Of a DNA stretch of 64,000 nt, positions 1-11,366 are shown in pieces. Made by a program: the position numbers and the translations under genes. The first letter of the stretch is position 1. Every line of letters starts with the position of its first letter. The notes under the pieces were generated by a model. That model did no database searches, had not been told where the DNA came from, and was given only the letters and a program-made list of their open reading frames with translations. This DNA comes from Siphonodentalium dalli. Lineage: Eukaryota > Mollusca > Scaphopoda > Gadilida > Siphonodentaliidae. The stretch covers positions 65,123,319-65,187,318 of the forward strand of contig CP136069.1 in the NCBI GenBank assembly GCA_032622095.1, written 5' to 3'.

Positions 1-14
1 GTCCATATTGGACC

Positions 15-104
15 TAGTCCAAGTCTTCTCGTACTAAAACTAGCTAGTTTTAGTATCTTCTCGTACTAAAACTAGCTAGTTTTAGTACGAGAAGACTTGG
101 ACTA
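15..104. repeat. Near-perfect palindrome at window start
   Basis: The sequence from TAGTCCAAGTCTTCTCG to its reverse complement CGAGAAGACTTGGACTA forms a long palindrome. Its central block TACTAAAACTAGCTAGTTTTAGTA is present twice in tandem. It is bordered on both sides by ATATTGGACCT, in direct orientation. It could be a foldback MITE remnant; no coding potential is seen. Confidence 0.7.
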
Positions 105-200
105 TATTGGACCTAAATATTCACATAGATTCATATTGGACTTATTTGATTCTGAAACAGGCCATAGTGAGCTTTTCTTAAATTTGTTTAAATCAAATTT

Positions 201-345
201 TTTTTAAACTAACGCCGTTATATCCCCCGCCAAGGTACCCGAGTCACCACCCCAAATTTGGTTGAAATCGGTCCAGCGGTTTGGGAGAAAAATACTGACA
301 GATAGACAGACCGATCCTACTCGTTTATATATATAGATTATATGA
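201..345. repeat. Interspersed repeat ending in GACAGACCGATCCTACT
   Basis: A run including CCAAATTTGGTTGAAATCGG and a tail of GACAGAT/GACAGACC followed by TATATATATAG looks like the 3' end of a dispersed element. The same tail (GACAGACAGATCCTACTCTT, then a TATATA run) recurs at 23644-23690, which supports a repeat rather than unique sequence. The family is not identified. Confidence 0.4.
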
Positions 346-403
346 GACCCATGCATTTTGTATAATCCATTGAGTAATAAAATGTTTAAATAAATAAACT
401 TAC

Positions 404-434
404 CTGCGCCAATTACTGCGACTGTTTTCACCAT
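404..434 (-). CDS. First coding exon of a dinucleotide-binding flavoprotein gene (FMO-like), truncated by window edge
   Basis: Read on the minus strand, ATG begins at 434 and the exon encodes MVKTVAVIGA plus the first base of a Gly codon, ending at a consensus donor (gtaagt, 403-398). This is the beta-strand and first turn of a Rossmann fold (GxGxxG), cut by an intron inside the glycine motif. Flavin-containing monooxygenases and related FAD/NAD(P) oxidoreductases start in just this way, which is why I suggest FMO-like. Other Rossmann enzymes are possible, since only ten residues are visible. The rest of the gene lies to the left of the window. It is transcribed divergently from ERCC4, and its promoter should lie in 435-700. 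Confidence 0.45.
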
Positions 435-2319
435 ATTTTAACAACACTGAACACACCAGTCGAACTACGTGATTGTCTGCATCTGGAATGTTAAAATGAG
501 TAAAGTCTGTGTCGTGTTATCGGGAGTGAACATGTAAAGGTCAGAAACTACTTACATTGTATCTTATAATCTTATATCAGATGACAAACTCAATACCGAT
601 CAACAAAGAAAATAAGGATAAGCGTACATTATTGACTTGGGGAGTTCTGAAGATGAGCATGCCGCGTGCAGGTTATATTGAGAGCAGACGACTAATGTAC
701 ACGTTCCGTCCATGTGTTTTGGCTTTTGCTATCCAGTGTGCTGTACTCATTTTTACATGACTATGTTAATAGCGAGTTTGCCGAACATCACCACGGTCAC
801 TTGGATACTTTCAATGCAGTACATAAAGCGATAGCGATCTGGAACGGGTAGATCTGGTGGCGTGACAATCTGCGGAATGGGATGGAATATGGAATAGAAT
901 GACAATCTGCATGCGGCACAGAATTTGAAATTGCGTGGAACGGCCGATATATCGATGAATACAGCACGTAGAGGGCTCATTTTGGTGTCTAACGAAAGGC
1001 CGATATTCGAACAGCCACACATATTAATCCCACCACTGGCCGGAAACCAGAAGTATATTATTATTAATCGGTCGACAACTGACCTAACATAAAATTGTCG
1101 AAATCAAGGCCGTGGAACAGCTGTAAAAATGCATTTTTACAGCGATAACGGTATGCCCACAAGCAAACTTGGTATTACAATGAAGTTTATCATCTATTGC
1201 ATAACAAAACACTATTAATTCGAGCGAAGCTGTGATTTATGCACATCTAGAGACCGATTAACCCACCCATGGGAAGGTGCCACGAAACATGGAAAACTGA
1301 GTTCGACATCAATGTTTAGAATGTAGATTTCTCGATGAATACGCTAGCAACCAACAAGTATTAGGTACGCGGTGGAATATTGCGCATTCGTTTTTAGCTT
1401 CAACATGGCTGTTTTAATGAATACTGAAATGGCGAACACGCAAACACGTAAACACGCGCCGATGAAAACAGCTAAAAATAGACTCGATGTTTACAATAAC
1501 AGGATCGAGTTCAGCTGATATATTCCATATAATGGGGCGTATAGTATATCAAAATGTAGGATTGGACAGAGAGAATGTATTTTTTTCCAAATGGGCCCGT
1601 TACGCTGTGAAATTGTTGCAGCAATTCGCTCCAAGAAAGAGCGCTTCTTTTTTCTCGTAAAAAATATATAGAATGGCCGACTGAAGCCGTTTTATCGTTC
1701 CAACTTAGCCGTTCTTAGCAGCACTTCATCCACAAAATACGAATATATTCCATGTATCAGAAGACGCATCAAATGTGATAAAAACAATTTTTAGGGATTT
1801 GCGCTCTTCATTTGTTATAATTCGCACTTATTTTCTATTTCAGTTGTAACTAAAAGCCCAGATGCCGGAAGCCGGTGCCCGGCTTTATAATTATTAAGCC
1901 AAGTTACAAAATAGATTAACTGGTTTGAATGCATGAATATGTCATTGGTCAGACTGTTCGAAGGAATATTCAAATCAAATAGTGTTTATAGACATAAAAA
2001 CTTACGTGTGGCACCCTGGTGGCACTCGAATTTTAATTAAATCCATGATTGTGTAGTCTCTCGAATATCACGAACGTTGCGCGCACACATTTTATTGGGA
2101 TACATGCAATCTAATGGCGGGCCATCTTGAGATGGATCATGTCACACCGTGACACGGCCAATTAAATCACTGATCTAGAGTCTGGAGCTAATGTCGCCAA
2201 AACCATTTCTATTCAGCGAAGAGCTTCCCCAAAATGACGTCACGGATTTAAAAAAATACATCGATGATTGACAGGTGTCCCCACGTGTTATCTGTTGTGC
2301 TTCGCAATAGCAATGGCCC
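435..2319. other. Intergenic sequence, no gene recognised
   Basis: Short open frames here lack family resemblance and carry no splice-site context. The first few hundred bases should hold the promoter of the divergent minus-strand gene starting at 434. No TATA box in good register was evident. Confidence 0.5.
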
Positions 2320-2582
2320 GTGTCGCGACATAAACTTACAGAAGATAATATTTGTCGTGTGTGCTACTATTCTTTTTCGGGAGATGAACTCGCTGCATCA
2401 ACCGGAAAGCTGCATCCGAGAGCAAAAAATAAGGTCGTCATCAAAAATGATGCTTTAGAACTATTTAAAAGCATAAAATTAAGTCATTTCCTCGGTGTTT
2501 AACTTTCAGATGACTTTTTTACGACAAATAATTTGATTTGCAAACCATGTTACAATAAAGTAAATCAAATACACGGACACGA
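2320..2582 (+). pseudogene. Degenerate CxxC/CxxC zinc-binding first exon (ZAD-like), probably pseudogene
   Basis: In one frame the stretch encodes ICRVCYYSF near the start and LICKPCYNKVNQI near the end. These are two CxxC pairs about 60 residues apart, the spacing seen in zinc-finger-associated N-terminal domains (CRLC...CxxC). The exon ends at a good donor, GA|gtgagt at 2583. Two defects argue against function. The expected start codon is GTG (2320), with no in-frame ATG nearby, and an in-frame TAA sits at 2500-2502 between the two CxxC pairs. Family assignment is by motif spacing only. No downstream exon was identified. Confidence 0.35.
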
Positions 2583-3004
2583 GTGAGTTCTATTTATATT
2601 TATGGGAGGCCAAGTTGATACCATGCGCAGGCATATCTATCAGGTCTAGCACATCCTTCAAATTAATCCGAATCGTACCGAATATATAATTTCGAAGCCA
2701 TTTTTTCTGTCTGTTGTATTTGCAAGCATCGCTTTCGATCGGAGAAATACCGACTCTGTTACTATATTTAGAGGTGACATTATGGGAGTCTCCGCCCACT
2801 AACACTTGTTTATTAACCCATGCGGTTTCATTGGACGGAAAATAATTTACGCAATCAATCAGATTACGGAATCCCGAGGACTTGGAAATGAGATAGCGAT
2901 GTTATCCGTCAGACCTAATATTCAATGTTGTAATGAATATTTAGGTATGAGTTTACTCAGACTGCATGCACCCGGGGTGGGTTACTTTATTGTCTTCTCC
3001 CTTC

Positions 3005-3030
3005 ATCGTCATCATCATCATCATCATCAT
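3005..3030. repeat. ATC/CAT trinucleotide microsatellite
   Basis: A perfect run of TCA/CAT units after one ATCGTC variant. Confidence 0.85.
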
Positions 3031-3188
3031 ATAGTTTATGTAATGATTAGACTTCGTTGGTTATAGAATTTAATAAAGCATCAAGCATTTAGATATGAAT
3101 ACAGAACAGAGCCACGTGTGCGAGTGAGTGGTTCGGGGGGCTAGCCCGGGATTGTCGGAAGCACCGAATGGTAACTCCCCTTAATCCC

Positions 3189-3214
3189 TTTTTTTTTTTT
3201 TTTTTTTTTTTTTT
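3189..3214. repeat. Poly-T tract (26 T)
   Basis: An uninterrupted homopolymer. Read on the minus strand it could be the poly-A tail of an old retrocopy, but no retrogene is recognisable beside it. Confidence 0.85.
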
Positions 3215-5024
3215 GAGTAATGATAAAATTTGAGCCACGTGTATTCTAACGCATCAGGTTATATATGAAATAAGCGGAATGGTCCATTGTCTACGTGGGT
3301 GCTATATTGGCTCTAAGGCTAAGCATTAAATGTTACAGTTTATTCAAATATCTGAAAAATTGCGCACATCTAATTCCATATTTTAACCTGTATTCAATAA
3401 TGCCATCACCAAAGCAACGAATATTAATAATTATGATACAGTCAATGCATCAAGACATACCAATACAGGCATCTGTGCCCTGCACTACATTATGGTATAT
3501 ATACATCTATGTTATTGAACCACCAAAGCGAGAGTTCGTATAACTTTTGATTCCTGGAAAACTTTATTTCGCACGTTATTCTGACTTTGAGTACGGTACA
3601 CTTTATTGCGAGTGTGAATATCCTATTTGTATTTGAGTGAGAAGTTTGTGACAAAATTCTTATTAAAAAAAGGGCAGTACGTTCATACGCTCGCAATATT
3701 GCACTGCAAACTGCAAAAATGCCAGCTGCAAAATTGCAAAAACGGATTAATTTCTTCCAGTAACAAATCATGCAATGTACAGTAGAGTCGCTTATGTATC
3801 TCCGTGGGGACTTTTTAACAAATGTGGAGATTATGATATTATGATAGGGATCACAGGGTATCACTTACTTTGTCGGAAAATGTTTGTTAGACTGCATGGG
3901 TCCGCGACTGGAAGGAATTATGACGCCACATGCAAAATATGACGTCATTGTCAGTTCAGTTCAGATGTATGGTTGTCCTAAGAACTGACGAATTCTGCGC
4001 ATATTTCTTAATTGTTATACATTTTTTTCAGCAAGGACAATGCACCAATAATAGTTCTCAAAGTACTGTACCCAAATTCACGGGGAAATAATATGCCAGA
4101 TAAAGATGGCTGCCAAAATGGCACCAGAAAATCAACAATTTCGCGATTTTCAAGAATCTCATGTAAATGTCATTCAGTTTGATGGCGACTGCCAATTGTG
4201 AGTTATGACAATTCAGTGTTCACTTATTGCTTCAGCAATGTAGTGCTCCCATCGTCTTGCACAAAAGCATTTTGTCAAAAATCAATTCTGATATTCTAGC
4301 AATACATTTAAAGAAATGAGCGGAATTTAGCGAGGGGAAAGAAATATTTGTGTCACATACCGGTACGGAATTATTATCACACTTCAATAGAACTGTTCAA
4401 TTTCATCCAAGATGACTACCAAAATGACAGTTAGCATACAAAAGTCAGTGTTCGTCACACCACCAAACGTCGCCCTGGTATTCCACCATGGGACTTAGGT
4501 TAGTCGGCTACTTTTAAGCAAATGTGCATAGCTTTAATTTCTTATACAAATTAGCAGATGTCCTATACTCCATACGTACCATGTATTTAAATTTCCCGAT
4601 ATTAAGTGAGGAGAGGGTTGAATATAAAATCCAACTCTCCATGTGAAATTAGCAAGTGTGTGTAGACCTACATCTGTTCTTAGTTTGAGGGACAAGTGTT
4701 ACCATCCCTATGGCTAGCATTATGTGCTATATTCTAAGTCTATACTCTATTTTATAACGAGGAGCATAGGCCATTCATGGCCTTGGATCCGCTGTTATTT
4801 TCGATGCATTGGTCAACATCGAAGTCCACGTGCTCTCCTAGACTACGAAGATAGTGTGTTGGATGTTTCTCGCAATGACTGGATAAACACATCACTATAT
4901 ATCACACACAAGGCATCACATACAATGAACCCATAGCCTTTCCTAACATTAAACCAATTAACAGTCCCGTGGTGCCTGTCTGGAGTACGACTCCTGACGG
5001 CGGCTGTAACATGCGCTGCTGTCG

Positions 5025-5456
5025 CTAAATGGTCAACTTCGGCGTTAAGCTAACAACTTTCTCACATTCAGATGAATAGTTGTCAATGTGAACCATATAC
5101 TCAGTTAGTTCTGGATTCATAGGTTCATCGGGTAATCGTATCGAACCCACAATCCCATGCTGATGATAAGTATCAGAAATCCCAACTAGCCGTTTCATTG
5201 ACAGTGGCTGATGAAACGTAATCAAACTCCTGAAGCTATCTTGGGCATCTATACTGTCCATAAACTGATAAACAGTCAGCTGTTCCATTATCTCGTATGA
5301 CATAAGAGGATACGCCAAGTCGTATAAGTCTAACAAATCCATCCCATAGTCTAAACAACACTCATCATCCCGCTTGCGATGACTTCGGAAATTAAGAATA
5401 TGATCGTCAGGTGCAGTGAACCGTGAACCGTGCCCACATCCGGTACCAGTAGCCAT
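5025..5456 (-). pseudogene. Gag-like fragment (Ty3/Gypsy-type capsid), 143 codons
   Basis: The open frame contains a stretch of the form FRSHRKRDDECCLDYGMDL..LYDLAYP..S.E..EQLTVYQFMDSI....RSLI. This resembles the capsid C-terminal region of Ty3/Gypsy-type Gag: basic residues, then ES-like, L..LA..AYP, the EQ..VxxFxDxL motif and an arginine-containing segment. No CCHC knuckle, protease or reverse transcriptase is seen in the flanking kilobase, so it is a fragment or a domesticated capsid exon. The frame runs unbroken to TAA-type ends, which is mildly unusual for dead debris. The assignment rests on motif impression, not on alignment. Confidence 0.35.
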
Positions 5457-5831
5457 AATATGCTAACGTACAGTGTCGTGTACAGCGCACGGTCGGACCG
5501 TTGAACTCTGAACCAGAAATGACCGGATTCCCCACCAATGTAACAGGAAGCAGATTCCTGCCTGATCGTATACATAATTCCCGGCAGAGTTCAAATAACA
5601 AATAGCAGTAAAAACGGTATACTTTATTGAAATATGCTGTGCACATAAGAGGTACGTTATTTGGGTAACTGGTATGACTGGTAGGATACCAGATACCAGA
5701 AATCAGCATATGCAAACAAAAATGAACCAAATACCAGTAAATATGATTTACTTTAGTATTTGTCAGGAAGCCAAATACTAGTAAATGTATTTTACTTTAT
5801 TATCTGCTTCCTGGAAGCCGGTGTTACTTAA

Positions 5832-6411
5832 AGGGGTACTGTACGCCAAATGTTGTTGCTGGTTTCTATAGTCTCCGAGTCGGAGAATAAGGTAACAATT
5901 TTTTCATCATTTGAAAGTCTGTTGAGTACGAAGTAGTATTACGGATGACAAATTTACCGGAATGCAAAAATACAAATTGTCGTTGTCGAGTAATTTTTGT
6001 ACATTTTTCAACCAAATGTATCAAATAAAAGTTATATTATATGAATACTAGTCCCATATACACATTTAAGTTATTGTATCGTCACTAGTCAGTGAGTGGC
6101 TTGTGCTTTCTCTCCGTATCATCATAATGTTTTAAACGATCGCGTGTGCCATCCGCTTACCAATCCAGTATCCCTCAATTAATTTGATTACGTCTTGCAC
6201 ACGCAAATTCGTAATTTACTTTACGCCATTTTATGGCTCCAGTCATAAATGAAATTTATATCAAATTATTACCTTTGATTTTAAGATAGCCTATTAACCT
6301 GAGCGTTTACAGAATACATCTTCGACTCAAATTACTTATGTTTCTATATATTATCCATATTAGATCGTTGTTATCACCGGAAATTTATTGAAAATGGCGT
6401 ACAGTGCCCCT
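5832..6411. mobile_element. 580-bp MITE with TTAA target duplications (family F)
   Basis: Left end TTAA|AGGGGTACTGTACGCCA and right end TGGCGTACAGTGCCCCT|TTAA are inverted repeats of 17 bp with a single mismatch, bordered on both sides by TTAA. The length is 580 bp with no coding capacity. TTAA duplications are typical of piggyBac-like and Kolobok-like elements. A partial inverted relative lies at about 38860-39100. Confidence 0.7.
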
Positions 6412-7403
6412 TTAAGTTAACTCATTGGAAGCAAAAGTGATAAAACCTTATCTCTGCCACTTTGGCTTGCCAGATATTCAAAATTCATTCACTTCTAAAG
6501 AGAAATTGTAATTTGTTGACAAGCCAGACTGCTTAAAACAATATACATATATGGGATTTCATCTTATATTTAAATTGTACTTTAATTACACCCCCATTCT
6601 CGCCAGTTGTTATCTGTTTATCAAACATGGACATATAAGATAAGATCATACCTGTGTATTACATAAGGAATTCTTATATTGTCTGATACATGCAAGATTA
6701 AGTGTTTCATAACAGGGGTGTATGGTTTTCAAAAATATATGTAGTTTATACAATACAAAAGTGTTATCTATATAATGTTATACAGACATAATATGATGAG
6801 TCCCTATGACCCCTAAATCGAAACAGATTACCATAGTTCATATAAAAGAAAGTAAGTAGCCCTCGATAAAATGGTTTCACGCATTACAATGTTTTACAAG
6901 TAGCTTGGACACTAAAATCCATAAACTTCAATGTTAATCTTCTAAGCTCTCTGTGGCCCCTAAAATTCAATCAACCATCACAATATGAACAATAGGGGAA
7001 AATAAGTTTCCTGGAAATATTAGCAACATCTACCTTTTTTATTTTCAAAACAAGGCATCACCTGCAATAGTCATGTAGATTCATCTGCCCGTTACCCATT
7101 GCATAGATAAATCATATTGGCTATCAGCCATTATTTTAATTTCAATTAACATATTTAAAAAAAATCAATTAATCAGTCAACATCAAAATTAATAGAAGTG
7201 AATAGTGTGCAAAGATAACCATAGATAAGAGATATGAGGAAGAGTCCATGTACATTATAGCATGTGTCTGTGGGAAGCTTGGAAAGGGTTAATTATTTTC
7301 TAAGCAGATCAACGGAATATAGAAGACACTGGTATAGAGGGTCCCATATCACACCCTGTAATGAAATTTAATGAATAGGAGAAACAAGAGATTCATGCTG
7401 CCA
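6412..7403. other. AT-rich non-coding sequence
   Basis: No open frame, repeat family or RNA gene recognised. Confidence 0.5.
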
Positions 7404-7407
7404 TTAA

Positions 7408-7741
7408 CCCTTTGGAGAGTATCTGTAACGTCATATACATGATGTCATGAGTAAATATAACGTCAACGTCATAGCAATAGTTATTAACAAGTTCGGTCAA
7501 AAAGGCCCAATAATTTGTTTTAATTTATGTGCATTTTTTGTTAATGTGTGTTATCATAATCAATTGCACTTATACATTTGGGACATTATATTAATCAAAA
7601 TAACTCTTATAGCAATCTTTTATAAATCAGATGATTTGTTGAAGTTATGTCTACGTAAAATAACACTTCCTGAAACGACATATATGTCGTTCTACTCCTC
7701 AATGGATAGACGACATATATGTCGTTCTACTCGCTAAAGGG
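7408..7741. mobile_element. 334-bp MITE with TTAA target duplications (family G)
   Basis: TTAA|CCCTTTGGAGAGT at the left and ACTCGCTAAAGGG|TTAA at the right give short imperfect inverted ends beginning CCCTTT, with TTAA on both sides. Near the right end the palindrome ACGACATATATGTCGT occurs twice in tandem. An open frame at 7447-7737 lies entirely inside the element and is not considered a gene. Confidence 0.6.
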
Positions 7742-9094
7742 TTAATCAAATAATCAACTTTGATACATTATTAAAGATAAACAATTAGCCAGCCACAATT
7801 GTTGTTTATCTTATGACTTCATCTAACCAAATCCCACAGCTCTGTACCATATGTCATCACTCAATTAATAACAAGATTTCACTTGGAATGACACCATCTA
7901 TAAAATGTACATGTACTCTCATACTCTGGATATTGGATGTTCGCATGGTAATGTATTGATAACATTATATTACATGTAACTATTGCAATAAAATCCTCAT
8001 ATTTTCAAAACAGGACATCACACCTAATTAGTGGTATAAAACTAAAACAAATGAACGTGTCAATGACAATTTTTTTTTATTATAATTTTTTTTTTTTATT
8101 ATAAAAATTAAAACAGAAAATTGAATAATTTTCTTTTGTTAAATTAATCAAGGAGTTCAATATAAAAAAAACTTGATCTGTATTTTGGGCTGAGAAACTC
8201 ACATACCAAATTTGGTTCCGATCAGATAGAAAATGTTTCAGTTATCGCATTATGCGTAAAGTGTCTACGGGCGTCCAGACAGACGGACGGATGAACGACA
8301 AGTGGTCAATGAGGACGTTGACACTATGTGTACCATACTATGGTATGGGTACACATAAAAAACTTTTAAAAGTATCAAATATGTGATAAAGGAGTGGGTC
8401 CCAAATTGTACGGAGGAAACAATGTTTGCAAGTAGGAGGGTGGTGGGTAGGTAGGCCTACCTTGAGGTCGGAAAATTATTTTTGGCCCTGGTGTCTGCAA
8501 AGTGCAAATATTTTCCATTGGGATCTATAGGGTGAATAATTTTTATCATGGACCTGACATGCATGTTGTTTACTGTTATCGATATTTATCGATATCGGTA
8601 TGAAATAATCGGAGACTCGAACAGTTAGTGGTTCTTTAACGTTTTGGTAGCCACGGTGCGGTCAAGGTCGAATACCATCAGTGGGGTATCATTTAGCAAC
8701 AACGGTCACGCGGATTTGTTTAGCGTAATGTCCATCAATCAGCTGTATCCATTACCATTAACTGATTAAGTAACTAATTAACACACAAATAAGCCAAAAT
8801 ACCACACTGTTTCTGACAATTATCCAATAGGACTATCACTAACCGATATATAGACTAAAGTTAAAGTTCTCTGTCAGAAATATCGGTAACTCGAAATTAG
8901 ATGATGCACTTCCTGGGTGAATACAACTTCCGGTCGCAAATACCGGTACGATGAAGCCGGTCATTTTGTTATGAATTCAAGTTATTTTGAAGCATACAAT
9001 TTTAACTTAAAGAAATAGAAATGACCATTTTAAACAAACACACTAATCTTCATATACCAGTATACAGTACTGAAGACAGTGTGCCTATGTCCAA
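7742..9094. other. Non-coding; AT tracts and a dispersed repeat copy
   Basis: Holds T/A-rich tracts at 8069-8105. At about 8165-8340 there is a minus-oriented copy of the dispersed repeat also seen at 26930-27235 and 47970-48235 (shared: ATTTTGGGCT...AAACTCACATACCAAATTT, then an ACAGACGGACGG tail). A small palindrome centred on CATACTATGGTATG lies at 8335-8356. Confidence 0.5.
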
Positions 9095-9153
9095 CCACAG
9101 GAGCCTGGAATTTGGTTAAAAACCCTCTTTTATTGGCGGAACCAGCACCCGGG
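9095..9153 (+). repeat. Left arm of a ~60-bp inverted pair flanking the LINE
   Basis: CCACAGGAGCCTGGAATTTGG, an A-rich spacer, CTCTTTTATTGGCGGAACC and AGCACCCGGG occur here in + orientation and again, inverted, at 14327-14388. The two copies enclose the whole LINE. Confidence 0.75.
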
Positions 9154-9482
9154 ACCTGTGGTCGCGGGTTCAAAGTTCAAGTTCAAAAGCTTTATTTATA
9201 AAGTCAGGCATTTTAAATTACAAACATGAGCATTAAGCTCTTAACTGACTTGTAAAACAATGAATATGTACATAAACAGTAACGTGAATAAAACACAACC
9301 TATCTGAAAAATAAATTACATGTATATTAGCTAAAACTTTGTAAAAGACGAGTAAAATCCCTGAGGACAGGTAGCCCTGACTGGATCAAAAGCGTAAGAC
9401 ACAAATTTGTATATTCATATACGGCACAGTAATGTGCACAACAAGTCCATATTTCATTCCTGGATAACACGTTTTGTTCCAT

Positions 9483-9741
9483 TCAGAGATACCTGACCAG
9501 AGAGTGCGGATTAAAATACAAAACATATGCATATAATTTGGATATCCTACAGGCACTGCATTTACATTTAAAACCATTCCAGGTTTGTAACATACATTCA
9601 AAGTCTTTCATCGTCTCTGCGTCTCTGCGGTTCTTTAGGAGAAAGTCATAATCAGATGTGTAGTCATTATAGATAAAACGAAAGGCTCTCTCCTGAATTT
9701 TCTCCAGCCTGTCCGTAGAGGACACACTGCAGAAATGCCAG
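9483..9741 (-). pseudogene. C-terminal fragment of the LINE ORF2
   Basis: On the minus strand, WHFCS followed by RLEKIQERAFRFIYNDYTSDYDFLL is the segment that follows the RT thumb in CR1-like LINEs. It directly continues the RT sequence that breaks off at 11367 (...NFNYCPLT), so the two pieces were joined before the TIR element at 9742-11366 inserted. Beyond about codon 40 the frame no longer matches. Pieces of the expected end (YG...Y) appear in another frame toward 9386, so this part has frameshifts. Confidence 0.75.
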
Positions 9742-11366
9742 CCCTTACCAAAAACTGCTAACCTAAAACCACATTAGATCTAAGCGGATTTCTAATCTGA
9801 ATGCCAACGTAGAACTAATGTAGAACTAATGTTGTAATTTAACTGTCAAAAGTGAGATGGGCGGAGCTTAAAAACTAACATATTGCACATGTGGTCAGGT
9901 TAGCCGATATATATGCACACTAGTTATACGTTGGAAAATTCTCAACCAAATTTCTAACGTAGAAATAACGTGCAAATTTGCTAAACATAAAGCATATGTG
10001 CAATTGTATAGCTCTTAAGAGCTGTAAAATTGCACATATGCTGTATGCTAGAAAATTAGCACGTTAGTTCTATGTTAGTAAATTTCACATCAGGAATGTA
10101 TAAAAATGCCACATGTGCAGGCAGGTTATCAAATTAACTTTAAAGTAATTATACATACGTCCAGCTGGGTAACAATTTGTGAAAAAAAAACACACACAAA
10201 CAATATATCATACCATACGGTATTGCTTTTAAAAACTATATAAATACATAAAATATACATCACATACACTGCAATGTTCATGTTAACTGCTCTTCATGGA
10301 ATATTCCAAATAACTGTAAAAATCACTTCGATGAAAACTGCCATAAATTGTTTATTTCCTACAATTCATTCATTTTGTAAATAGATTCGCACATTTGTTC
10401 TGTCTAATTACTAACTAGAATCCATAAACAATAGCAGAATTTAGATTATTTGATGTGATGGTCCATCATTATTTATTCTAGAAATAAGATTGATAGTATT
10501 TGAAAATAAAATTTAAATCAACTTTAATATACATGTAGTCTACCTGGTTGATAAATTAGATATTAGAACACGCAGTAAAGGCACACAAGAGACCATATGC
10601 CCTTAAAACTGCCATGATGTGCGAATGAGATATGAAAACTGACAACAGATTCTATATATTATTATACATGAATGAATAACTGAATAATTATAAATTGACC
10701 CTTAATTTCAATGTAAAAAACATAATACTATCATTATGAAATGTTTAAGGTTCAATTTTGGAAAGGAAATTGACAAAAGTCACGATTTTCTCGTGTCTTC
10801 AATTCTTAACTGTTATTTTAAATGCATGCAGGCACTTACCCTGCCATGAACAAAAAACAACGAGGTTTTAATTCACCAAACAAGAACAACTTATCCTATC
10901 AGTCCCACATAAAACAAGCAGCTTTAACTTGGGAATTGTAAACTCCAAGTGAATTGAACAGAATACTAGGATCCAGGGAAGTTCTTATCAGGGCCATAAA
11001 ATCCTTTAGCATAGGAGTCCTGGTCTGAACTGGGGATAAAACCCAGATGTGAAAGTCATTAAATGGTCCATACATGCCTGGGGATTTGTGTCCAGAAAGC
11101 ATTGGCCGAACTAAATTTCTAATCTCTAACCTGCACTAACTTAGTCTAAGTTACATTTTTGGACACACCATGGGCAGACTGGGAGAAATCTATACCCAGT
11201 ATGAATACTAAGCTATGCTAATGTGAGCAATGAGGTTAGAAATATTTTGCACACTAGATCTAATATGCTGCTAATGTAGCAGGGGTGATTAACATACGAA
11301 ACTAACATAATGCTAAGCTGTTCTAACCTGTTTCTACCCAAATCACAAGTGCAGTTTCTGTACGGG
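9742..11366. mobile_element. 1625-bp non-autonomous TIR DNA transposon inserted in the LINE
   Basis: Left end CCCTTACCAAAAACTGC (9742-9758) and the reverse complement of the right end, CCCGTACAGAAACTGC (11351-11366), match at about 15 of 17 positions. Both sides are bordered by AG (9740-9741 and 11367-11368). Removing the element and one AG restores the LINE reading frame across the join (CPLT then WHFC), which fixes the boundaries well. There is no transposase open frame inside. The interior is rich in repeated CTAAnnT/GTAGAACTAATG words and has a large hairpin at 9948-10087. A 2-bp duplication is uncommon among animal DNA transposons. Confidence 0.7.
9948..10087. repeat. 140-bp hairpin inside the TIR transposon
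   Basis: Arms running from AAATTTCTAACGTAGAAATAACGTGC inward to GCATATGTGCAATT pair with AATTGCACATATGC and the reverse complement outward. The centre is the perfect palindrome AGCTCTTAAGAGCT at 10010-10023. It may be a MITE nested in the larger element, or the structural core of the element itself. Confidence 0.65.

Larger units (their letters stand above)
2583..5024. other. Non-coding stretch with microsatellite and poly-T
   Basis: Holds a CAT-type trinucleotide run (3005-3030) and a poly-T tract (3189-3214). An apparent poly-histidine open frame here is only the trinucleotide repeat. No gene is supported. Confidence 0.5.

Noticed and set aside
2806-3066. Open frame with seven consecutive histidines
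   Set aside because: The histidines come from the CAT microsatellite; no other coding evidence.
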